Shown: one piece after another, positions 6,956 through 13,167 of the stretch
Position numbering within the stretch: position 1 is the stretch's first letter
Layout: every line of letters begins with the position of its first letter
Source of the DNA: CAIMDX01 sp041652155
GTDB lineage: Bacteria; Patescibacteriota; Minisyncoccia; Minisyncoccales; JAQTVQ01
NCBI GenBank assembly: GCA_041652155.1
Contig: JBAZHV010000016.1
Location: 1-22,812 of the forward strand
DNA: 22,812 bases
Direction: 5' to 3'
The notes under the pieces: model-generated
What the model saw: the letters and a program-made list of their open reading frames with translations, nothing else
Told to the model about the DNA's origin: nothing
Databases searched by the model: none
Translations under genes and position numbers: made by a program

Positions 6956-7435
6956 ATGTTGGGAATCGATTGGAAAATTTTATTAGGCGAGATGATCAAT
7001 TTTTTGGTCGTTCTGTTTTTGTTGAAAAAATTCGCTTTAGGGCCGTTTTTGAAAATATTAAGGGAGAGGAAACAAAAGATCGAAGAAGGATTGGAAAGGT
7101 CCAAGGTCGCCGAGGAGAAGATAAAAGAGATCAGGGAGAAGAGAGAAGAGATCATATCCAAGGCCCAGCAAAAAGCTTTGGAAATTTTTGATAAAGGAAA
7201 AAAGAAGGGCGATGAAAAAATAAGGGAATCTATCCTTTTGGGAGAACAGGAGAGGCTTAACATCCTTCAGTCCGCCAAAAAAGAGACCCAGCGGGAGATA
7301 GACAAAATGAAGGATTCCGAAAGGGAAAAAGAAATAAACGCCGCGCTGGACCTGGCCGAGAAGATCTTAGGGGAAAAACTTGACGCCCAGAAAGACAGGG
7401 CGTTGATAAACAAGCTTTTAGCCGCTCAGAAATAA
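6956..7435 (+). CDS. atpF: ATP synthase F0 subunit b (peripheral stalk)
   Basis: This encodes 159 residues: one N-terminal membrane helix (about 6-24, LLGEMINFLVVLFLLKKF), then a long charged, heptad-like helix rich in Glu/Lys/Arg to the end. This is the normal b-subunit form that dimerises as the stator. The C-terminus (KILGEKLDAQKDRALINKLL) matches the delta-binding end of the family. The stop overlaps the next start (TAATG), so atpF and atpH are translationally coupled. Confidence 0.93.
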   Translation: MLGIDWKILLGEMINFLVVLFLLKKFALGPFLKILRERKQKIEEGLERSKVAEEKIKEIREKREEIISKAQQKALEIFDKGKKKGDEKIRESILLGEQERLNILQSAKKETQREIDKMKDSEREKEINAALDLAEKILGEKLDAQKDRALINKLLAAQK

Positions 7436-7818
7436 TGGAAAACGAAGCTAAAACTTTTGCCAAGGCTTTTGCCGCGGCTTTAGAAGGAAAAGACGAAGGC
7501 GGGCAAAAGCAGACCGCCCGTAATTTTTTGGAGGTGGTTGCCCGCAAGAAAAAAACATATCTTCTTCCCAAAATTTTAAAAGAGCTGGAGATGATCGAAA
7601 AAGAAAGCGAAGCGGTCCTGGTTCTTGCCAGGGATTTGGATCAGGGGGCGAAAGAAGAAATAGAGGAAAATTTAAAAGTAAAATTAGGCCGGGATAAAAA
7701 ATTCAAGGTCGAGATAGACCAATCCATCATCGGCGGATTTAAAGCTAAGACTAACAACTTTTTAATTGATTCTTCAATAAAGACGATTATTGAAAATATC
7801 AGGAAAAAATTAGTTTAA
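7435..7818 (+). CDS. atpH: ATP synthase F1 subunit delta, short form
   Basis: This encodes 127 residues against about 175-180 for typical delta/OSCP. The C-terminal signature is clear: IIGGFKAKTNNFLIDSSIKTIIENIRKKL (about 98-126) matches the family GG..i..g..iD.Si...L..L pattern. The N-terminal helical bundle that grips the alpha N-termini is reduced: after the start the protein runs through KAFAAALEGK and then a charged helix, with several helices apparently missing or shortened. The start overlaps the atpF stop by one base, which leaves little room for a longer N-terminus. It is expected to join b to the top of F1. Confidence 0.88.
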   Translation: MENEAKTFAKAFAAALEGKDEGGQKQTARNFLEVVARKKKTYLLPKILKELEMIEKESEAVLVLARDLDQGAKEEIEENLKVKLGRDKKFKVEIDQSIIGGFKAKTNNFLIDSSIKTIIENIRKKLV

Positions 7819-7850
7819 TCCGGGACTTAGGGTTAAGCCCCGCAAATAAT

Positions 7851-9359
7851 ATGGAAATTTTAGACTATTTAAAAAAAGAAATAGAAAATCTGGATTTCAA
7901 TTCCCAAAAGGAAGAGATCGGCCAGGTGATCGAAGTTAAAGACGGAACCGCCAAGATCAGCGGCCTTTTGAACGTGAGCTCGATGGAGATCATTAAATTT
8001 GAAGGAAAGGGAGAGGAAGTTTTAGGCATAGCTTTGAATCTGGAAGAAACGGAAGTGGGAGCCATCATTTTAGGAGAAGATTCCAAGGTCAGGCAGGGAG
8101 ATATCGTCAGGAGAACGGGAAAGGTCATTTCCGTGCCGGTGGGAGAAGAAATGATCGGCCGCGTGATCGATCCTCTCGGACGGCCTCTGGACGGCAAAGG
8201 GAAAATTGAAACAAAGGAGTTCGGGTTGATAGAAAAGATCGGACCGTCGGTTATCGAAAGAGAGGCGGTGGACTACCCTTTGCATACGGGCATAAAAATA
8301 GTCGATAGCCTTATCCCGATCGGGAGAGGGCAGAGAGAACTGCTTTTGGGAGACAGGATCTCTACCAAAAGTTCAGTTGCTATTGATGTTATTTTGAACC
8401 AAAAAAATGAAGCCAGAAGGCCGATCTGCATTTACGTGGCCATCGGACAGAAAAGATCAAAAATAGCCCGCACTATCGAAATATTGGAAAAGAGCGGAGC
8501 CATGGAATACACGATCGTCGTGGTCGCCGCTTCGGCCGACCCGGCATCTTTTTGGTATTTGGCTCCTTATTGCGGAGCCGCGCAGGGAGAATATTTTATG
8601 AACAGCGGACGCGATGCGCTGGTGATCTACGATGATCTGACCAAGCACGCTTGGGCTTGGAGAGAGGTTGCTTTGATCTTGAGAAGACCGCCGGGCCGCG
8701 AAGCTTATCCGGGAGATATCTTTTATCTGCATTCTAGGCTGTTGGAAAGAGCCGCCAGATTAAGCAAAGCAAAAGGCGGCGGGTCTTTGACCGCGCTTCC
8801 GATCATCGAAACGCAGGCAGGGGACATAACCGCTTACGTTCCGACAAACGTTATTTCCATTACCGATGGCCAGCTGTTTTTCGATGCCGGTTTGTATCTT
8901 AAGGGACAGCGTCCGGAAATTAATGTAGGGCTTTCGGTTTCCAGAGTCGGTTCAGCCGCCCAGACCAAGGCTATGAAGAAAATAGCGTCCACTTTGAAAT
9001 TGGAGCTGGCGCAGTTCAAAGAGCTGGAAGCATTCTTGGAATTTGCCGAGGAAGTGGATCAGGAGACCAGAAACAAAATAGAACGCGGACAAAGGATGAT
9101 GATGCTTTTGAGACAGGATGAAAGAGCTCCTTTGCCTTTTGAGAAAGAAGTTTTGAGCGTTTACGCGGCCGTTAAAGGACTGTTGGACAAGGTCAAATTA
9201 TCCGACATCAAACAGGCGGAGAAAGATATTTTCGAATATTTTGAACTGATGAAGCCGGAAGTTATGGCTAACATTAAAGCCAGCAGAGATCTTAGCCCCG
9301 AAGTTATCTCGGAGCTTGAGAAAGGAATAAGGGAATCCTTGAAAAAATATGAAGTCTAA
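7851..9359 (+). CDS. atpA: ATP synthase F1 subunit alpha (altered P-loop)
   Basis: This encodes 502 residues, the normal length. Conserved landmarks are GRVIDPLGRPLDGKG (103-117), RRPPGREAYPGDIFYLHSRLLERAA (278-302), GGSLTALPIIETQAGD (310-325), and SVSRVGSAAQ with the arginine finger R365 reaching into the beta catalytic site. The nucleotide loop of the non-catalytic site, usually GDRQTGKT, is GDRISTKS here (167-174): the Gly before Lys is Thr, and Gln and both Thr are changed, although K173 and a hydroxyl residue remain. The start at 7851 fits the family N-terminus. The 3' end overlaps atpG by 11 bases. Confidence 0.96.
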   Translation: MEILDYLKKEIENLDFNSQKEEIGQVIEVKDGTAKISGLLNVSSMEIIKFEGKGEEVLGIALNLEETEVGAIILGEDSKVRQGDIVRRTGKVISVPVGEEMIGRVIDPLGRPLDGKGKIETKEFGLIEKIGPSVIEREAVDYPLHTGIKIVDSLIPIGRGQRELLLGDRISTKSSVAIDVILNQKNEARRPICIYVAIGQKRSKIARTIEILEKSGAMEYTIVVVAASADPASFWYLAPYCGAAQGEYFMNSGRDALVIYDDLTKHAWAWREVALILRRPPGREAYPGDIFYLHSRLLERAARLSKAKGGGSLTALPIIETQAGDITAYVPTNVISITDGQLFFDAGLYLKGQRPEINVGLSVSRVGSAAQTKAMKKIASTLKLELAQFKELEAFLEFAEEVDQETRNKIERGQRMMMLLRQDERAPLPFEKEVLSVYAAVKGLLDKVKLSDIKQAEKDIFEYFELMKPEVMANIKASRDLSPEVISELEKGIRESLKKYEV

Positions 9360-10251
9360 GGAGATCAAGCAGAAAATAGGCTCGGTCCAGAACATTTCCA
9401 AGATCACTAACGCGATGGGGCTGGTTTCGGCCGTTAAGATGGGAAAGGCTCAGACCTTGGCTCTCAACTCCAGGCCTTTCGCCCTGCGGGTTTATCAGAT
9501 ATTGAAAAAATTGAGCCAGCATCAGAAAAGAGAAGGCGCCGCCAATTTTTATTTTAAAGAGAGGGGCGAAGGGAAGATACTGGCCGTGGTGGTCAGCTCG
9601 GATAGAGGATTTTGCGGGCCGTTCAATAAAAGTATTTTGAATTTCGCGCAAAAGAAAATAAAAGAAATGGCGGAAGGGTCGGTTGTGGAGATAATGGCCA
9701 TAGGCAAGAAATCTTCCTCTTTTTTCAAGAACAAGGGACATAAAGTAAGGTTCGAGTTCAGCGGGATCGGAGATTTCGGAGAACTTGACGAAGTGAGGCC
9801 GATCGCCGAACTGCTGGCCAAAAATTTCGAAAAAGAATATAAAAAGGTCTATCTTATTTTCACCAATTTTGTAACGACCCTCAACCAGGAGCCTTGTATG
9901 ATACAAGTTCTGCCGGTGAAAGAAGATATTTTCGAAAAGCTTTTGAAACAACATGCCCCGAAAGGATCGAAAGACATGGAGCCGGAGCCTTATTTGGAAT
10001 ATGTTTTCGAACCCGGCGCCAAGGAAATTTTTGAGAGCTTGGTGCCGGAGCTTGTCACTTTTGAGATATACCATTCTATCTTGGAAGCTAACGCCTCGGA
10101 ACATTCGGCCCGTATGATCGCCATGAAAAATGCTTCCGACAATGCCAAAGAGATCACCAAACTTTTAATTTTGGATTATAACAAAGCCAGGCAGGAGCAG
10201 ATCACCTCCGAACTGGGAGAGATAACTTCAGCCAAAGAGGCGATATCATAA
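9349..10251 (+). CDS. atpG: ATP synthase F1 subunit gamma (central shaft)
   Basis: This encodes 300 residues. The N-terminal coiled-coil helix begins MKSKEIKQKIGSVQNISKIT with the family ITNAM turn. The Rossmann-like middle contains VVVSSDRGFCGPFNKSIL (about 79-96), the usual gamma motif. The C-terminal helix carries ASEHSARMIAMKNASDNA (about 253-270) and ends in the shaft that rotates inside alpha3beta3. The ATG lies inside the last codons of atpA (11-base overlap). A 121-base palindromic element separates it from atpD, the largest gap in the operon. Confidence 0.95.
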   Translation: MKSKEIKQKIGSVQNISKITNAMGLVSAVKMGKAQTLALNSRPFALRVYQILKKLSQHQKREGAANFYFKERGEGKILAVVVSSDRGFCGPFNKSILNFAQKKIKEMAEGSVVEIMAIGKKSSSFFKNKGHKVRFEFSGIGDFGELDEVRPIAELLAKNFEKEYKKVYLIFTNFVTTLNQEPCMIQVLPVKEDIFEKLLKQHAPKGSKDMEPEPYLEYVFEPGAKEIFESLVPELVTFEIYHSILEANASEHSARMIAMKNASDNAKEITKLLILDYNKARQEQITSELGEITSAKEAIS

Positions 10252-10253
10252 CG

Positions 10254-10374
10254 AGGTTGTAGGAATTAGCTTGTAGCTTGTAGATGTCTCGCTTCGCGAG
10301 AGAGGAATATATAATAATCCTTTCTTGCCGAAGGCAAGGCTCCTACAAGCTACCAGCTACAACCTACAAGCTAA
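10254..10374. repeat. branched palindromic element between atpG and atpD
   Basis: Outer stem: TTAGCTTGTAG (10266-10276) with CTACAAGCTAA (10364-10374). Alternative outer pairings: AGCTTGTAG (10275-10283) with CTACAAGCT (10343-10351), and AGGTTGTAG (10254-10262) with CTACAACCT (10357-10365). Two hairpins sit inside: TCTCGC-TTC-GCGAGA (10287-10301) and CTTGCC-GAA-GGCAAG (10324-10338). The arms repeat a TAGCTTG heptamer. The element ends six bases before the atpD start. It resembles REP/MITE-like intergenic palindromes. Confidence 0.8.
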
Positions 10375-10380
10375 AGATGT

Positions 10381-11733
10381 ATGGCAAAAATAGTTCAAAT
10401 ATTGGGACCGGTAATAGATATTGAGTTCGAGGACAACCTTCCTCAAATGTTCAACGCTTTGAGCGTTAAAGGAAAGGATTTGGTCTTGGAAGTGGAACAG
10501 CATATAGGAGCCAATAAGGTCCGCGCTTTGGCCATGGGTCCGACCGACGGATTGAAAAGAGGGGACGAGGTCGTTGACACCGGATCGCCCATCAAAGTTC
10601 CTGTCGGCAAGGAGATATTGGGAAGAGTTTTGAATGTCTTGGGCCAGCCGATCGACGGCTTGGGAGAGGTCAAGGCCAATAATTATGCATCTATACACAG
10701 ATCTGCTCCGACCCTTGAAGAGCAAAAAACAAAGATCGAGATCTTGGAAACCGGCATTAAAGCCATCGATCTTTTGACCCCGGTTCCAAAGGGAGGGAAG
10801 GTCGGATTGTTCGGAGGAGCCGGCGTGGGCAAAACGGTTTTGATCCAAGAACTTATCAGAAATATTGCCGCCGTCCATAAAGGCGTTTCGGTTTTTGTGG
10901 GCGTGGGCGAACGCTCCCGCGAAGGAAAAGATATCCTTTCGGATATGGAAAGCTCGGGAGTATTGAAAAATACCAGCCTTGTTTTCGGACAAATGAACGA
11001 AACCCCGGGAGTGCGTTTCAGGATAGGACTGACCGGACTGACCATCGCCGAGCACTTCAGAGACCAGGAGAAAAAAGATACGTTGCTTTTTATCGATAAT
11101 ATTTTCCGTTTTGTGCAGGCGGGCTGCGAGGTTTCCACTTTGCTGGGCCGCATTCCTTCGCAAACCGGCTACCAGCCGACTTTGTTCTCGGAGGTCGGTG
11201 CTTTACAGGAGAGGATCACTTCGACCAAGGACGGGTCCATCACTTCCATCCAGGCGGTCTATGTTCCGGCTGACGATCTGACCGATCCGGCCGTGGTTTC
11301 CACCTTTTCGCATTTGGACGCCACCATTGTTTTGTCCCGTTTGATCGCGGACTTGGGAATTTATCCATCCATCGATGTTTTGGAAGGAACCTCGACCATT
11401 CTGGACCCGAGCATTGTCGGCCAGGAACATTATTTCGTAGCCAGCGAAGTGGTGAGGATATTAAAGAGATACAAAGATCTGCGCGACATCATCTCTATTT
11501 TGGGGGTGGAAGAGCTGTCCGAAGAAGACCGTTTGACCGTCCAGCGCGCCAGAAAGATCCAGAAATTCTTGTCCCAGCCTTTTTATGTAGCCCAGATATT
11601 CACCGGCAAAGAAGGCAAATATGTTCCTCTTAAAGATACGATAGAAGGGTTCAGGAAGATCGTTTCCGGCGAGATGGATTCGAAGAAGGAAGAAGATTTT
11701 TATATGAAGGGCGGCATTCAGGAAGTCGTCTAA
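10381..11733 (+). CDS. atpD: ATP synthase F1 subunit beta (catalytic)
   Basis: This encodes 450 residues, slightly short for the family (about 460-480). The catalytic P-loop GGAGVGKT (145-152) is intact. The GER motif with catalytic E177 (GERSREGKD), Walker B LLFIDNIFR (235-243), IPSQTGYQPTL (258-268) and a DELSEED-like loop EELSEED (377-383) are also present. The usual TSR near residue 338 is TST (VLEGTSTILDPSIVG). Together with alpha R365 this should form competent catalytic sites. There is no Shine-Dalgarno; the start lies immediately after the palindromic element. Confidence 0.97.
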   Translation: MAKIVQILGPVIDIEFEDNLPQMFNALSVKGKDLVLEVEQHIGANKVRALAMGPTDGLKRGDEVVDTGSPIKVPVGKEILGRVLNVLGQPIDGLGEVKANNYASIHRSAPTLEEQKTKIEILETGIKAIDLLTPVPKGGKVGLFGGAGVGKTVLIQELIRNIAAVHKGVSVFVGVGERSREGKDILSDMESSGVLKNTSLVFGQMNETPGVRFRIGLTGLTIAEHFRDQEKKDTLLFIDNIFRFVQAGCEVSTLLGRIPSQTGYQPTLFSEVGALQERITSTKDGSITSIQAVYVPADDLTDPAVVSTFSHLDATIVLSRLIADLGIYPSIDVLEGTSTILDPSIVGQEHYFVASEVVRILKRYKDLRDIISILGVEELSEEDRLTVQRARKIQKFLSQPFYVAQIFTGKEGKYVPLKDTIEGFRKIVSGEMDSKKEEDFYMKGGIQEVV

Positions 11734-11742
11734 AGAAAAATT

Positions 11743-12015
11743 ATGAAACTGAACATTATAAGCCAGGAAAAAATAGTTTTTCAGGGAGACGCTGTCTTCA
11801 TAACTTTGCCCGGCTTGGCCGGAGAGCTTACGGTTATGGAAGATCATGTGCCGCTGATCACGCCTTTGAAAAGCGGGAAGATCACCGTCAAAGATACCCA
11901 AGGCAAAGAGTTTGTGTTCAATATAGAGAGGGGAGTTCTTGAAATCCAGCCCAAAGAAACTACCGTCCTGGTCACGGGAGAGATGTTTCTCTATTGCCAA
12001 GCAGGGGAACAATAG
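11743..12015 (+). CDS. atpC: ATP synthase F1 subunit epsilon, lacking the C-terminal helical domain
   Basis: This encodes 90 residues; typical epsilon is about 130-140. The N-terminal beta-sandwich is complete: KLNIISQEKIVFQGDAVFITLPGLAG, ELTVMEDHVPLITPLKSGKI (about 29-48) and the following strands to VLVTGE. The two C-terminal helices that in many bacteria extend into F1 and inhibit ATP hydrolysis are absent. The frame ends at a TAG, and a strong terminator begins 27 bases later, so this is a genuine end rather than an obvious frameshift. It is the last gene of the operon. Confidence 0.92.
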   Translation: MKLNIISQEKIVFQGDAVFITLPGLAGELTVMEDHVPLITPLKSGKITVKDTQGKEFVFNIERGVLEIQPKETTVLVTGEMFLYCQAGEQ

Positions 12016-12042
12016 CCCGCATAAGAAAAGCATTTCAAGCTC

Positions 12043-12077
12043 AACCCGCCGATCCGCAAGGACCGGCGGGTTTTGTT
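12043..12077 (+). terminator. terminator of the ATP synthase operon
   Basis: AACCCGCCG (12043-12051) pairs perfectly with CGGCGGGTT (12064-12072). An inner TCC-GCAA-GGA closes the loop. TTTTGTT follows. It is a strong GC-rich intrinsic terminator. Confidence 0.92.
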
Positions 12078-12081
12078 GTAG

Positions 12082-12190
12082 CTCGAAGGTCGAGGGTAGA
12101 AGATCGAGAATAGAAAATAGAGGGTCGATATTCTGATATCGAACGTCGCACGTCGTTACGACCCTCTATCTTCGACATTCGACCTTCGAG
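12082..12190. repeat. second branched palindromic element, after the ATP synthase operon
   Basis: Outer stem: CTCGAAGGTCGA (12082-12093) with TCGACCTTCGAG (12179-12190), perfect. Second stem: ATAGAGGGTCG (12117-12127) with CGACCCTCTAT (12159-12169), perfect. Inside are CGATAT-TCTG-ATATCG (12126-12141) and AACG...CGTT around 12142-12157. The sequence is unrelated to the element at 10254 but the layout is the same: long outer arms enclosing two small hairpins. It starts five bases after the T-run of the operon terminator. Confidence 0.8.
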
Positions 12191-12244
12191 GGTGGGCCTG
12201 TTGATATCCTTAAATAACCCTTATTTCTAATCAAAAAAAAGCTA

Positions 12245-12273
12245 TTGACAAATAGGCCAACCACGACTATTAT
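12245..12273 (+). promoter_or_regulatory. strong sigma-70-type promoter upstream of the small ORF and greA
   Basis: TTGACA (12245-12250), a 17-base spacer and TATTAT (12268-12273). The expected start is near 12280, four bases before the ATG of a 42-codon ORF and about 190 bases before greA. Confidence 0.8.
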
Positions 12274-12283
12274 CTGATTTAAT

Positions 12284-12412
12284 ATGAATATCAAAGCCGT
12301 CCAAAACAATATTGTCAGATCCCATATCTCCACCACTAAAATGGGCGGCCATCTTTTTATTGGTTGTTCCAAAAATATATTCGGTCCAGGGGTTAGCAAA
12401 AAGAAAAAGTAG
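12284..12412 (+). CDS. possible 42-residue leader peptide or small protein
   Basis: An uninterrupted frame runs from ATG (12284) to TAG (12410-12412). It starts MNIKAVQNNIVRSHISTT, has a hydrophobic/glycine centre (MGGHLFIGCS) and ends GVSKKKK. The ATG is only about four bases from the predicted transcription start, so it would be read as a leaderless message. Its last codons cover one arm (12388-12396) of a stem that competes with the terminator-like hairpin before greA. I recognise no family. A frame this short can occur by chance, and the alternative is that the transcript is an untranslated leader or small RNA. Confidence 0.35.
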   Translation: MNIKAVQNNIVRSHISTTKMGGHLFIGCSKNIFGPGVSKKKK

Positions 12413-12463
12413 TTAAAATAAAAAGCGAATTTAACTAACCCCTGCGCAAGCGAGGGGTTTTGT
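12387..12463 (+). promoter_or_regulatory. mutually exclusive hairpins in the greA leader (attenuator-like)
   Basis: Segment A, CAGGGGTTAG (12387-12396), pairs perfectly with B, CTAACCCCTG (12435-12444). B also pairs through AACCCCT (12437-12443) with C, AGGGGTT (12453-12459), which is followed by TTGTGT. A:B and B:C cannot both form. B:C resembles a terminator and also buries the only G-rich, Shine-Dalgarno-like sequence (GAGGGG, 12452-12457) before the greA ATG at 12470. A further AGTTAAA/TTTAACT stem (12411-12417, 12430-12436) lies between A and B and overlaps B by two bases. Confidence 0.55.
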
Positions 12464-12469
12464 GTAATT

Positions 12470-12961
12470 ATGGAAAAAATTATGTTACAAGAAAAAAAAT
12501 TTTATTTAACAAAGGAAGGCTTGAAGAAAATAACAAAAGAGTTCCAAGAGCTGAAGGAGCTTAAGCTGGCCAAAACCAGCGGAGACGTTCCCAAGATGCT
12601 GCAATCGGAAGACGTGAATATGGAATATCTGACGTTTCAGGAGGATATGGAAGCTTTGGAAAGAAGGATACAGGAGCTTGATCTGGTGCTGAAAAATTAT
12701 GAGATCATCAAGCCTCCGGCTAAAGGAAAGGATGACACTGTTTATCTCGGGTCCAAAGTCTATTTGAAAGACGACCAGGGCAATAAGGTGGAGTATAAAT
12801 TAGTCGGCACTTTGGAAGCTGATCCTTTCGACGGGAAGATCTCCAATGAGTCGCCCGTCGGCAAGGCTCTTCTGGGCCGTAAAGTCGGCGAAGTAGTTGC
12901 CATGATCAACGCGAACGGCCTTAATTACAAGATATTGAAGGTCTTCCAAGGAGAAGCATAG
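12470..12961 (+). CDS. greA: GreA/GreB-family transcript cleavage factor
   Basis: This encodes 163 residues. The N-terminal coiled-coil hairpin spans about 10-80; its tip, SEDVNMEYLTFQED (46-59), corresponds to the acidic GDLSENAEY tip of GreA that enters the RNA polymerase secondary channel and stimulates cleavage of backtracked RNA. The C-terminal domain is typical: VYLGSKVYLKDDQGN (91-105), LVGTLEADPFDGKISNESPVGKALLGRKVGE (111-141). The tip differs from the classical motif but keeps acidic residues. Met5 (ATG 12482) is an alternative start. Expression probably depends on the leader hairpins upstream. A strong terminator follows. Confidence 0.9.
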   Translation: MEKIMLQEKKFYLTKEGLKKITKEFQELKELKLAKTSGDVPKMLQSEDVNMEYLTFQEDMEALERRIQELDLVLKNYEIIKPPAKGKDDTVYLGSKVYLKDDQGNKVEYKLVGTLEADPFDGKISNESPVGKALLGRKVGEVVAMINANGLNYKILKVFQGEA

Positions 12962-13010
12962 CCGCCCGCTGATACGATCCAATGGATCCATAGCTTTGCA
13001 ATCTACCATG

Positions 13011-13047
13011 CCGCCGGGGACGTATTAGTTCCCCGGCGGTTTTGTTT
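13011..13047 (+). terminator. intrinsic terminator after greA
   Basis: CCGCCGGGGA (13011-13020) pairs perfectly with TCCCCGGCGG (13030-13039), followed by TTTTGTTT. A weaker AAAAGCC/GGCTTTT pairing (about 13062-13101) lies downstream. The rest of 13048-13167 shows nothing clear. Confidence 0.9.
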
Positions 13048-13167
13048 ATCCAAACGGGTTAAAAAGCCCGCATTGGGTTGTTGCCCCCCGGCGGCTTTTA
13101 CAGGTAAAATAGACGCACTGGCAGCGGATCGATGTATATCTTCCGTTAATGCCTCAAAAACAAAAAA

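Noticed and set aside
9304..10104. 266-residue minus-strand frame opposite atpG
   Set aside because: It is a shadow of the conserved gamma subunit, with no recognisable motifs.
12166..12399. 77-residue hydrophobic minus-strand frame
   Set aside because: It runs antisense through the promoter and small ORF and through the palindromic element, has no initiation signal, and its hydrophobicity follows from AT-rich sequence.
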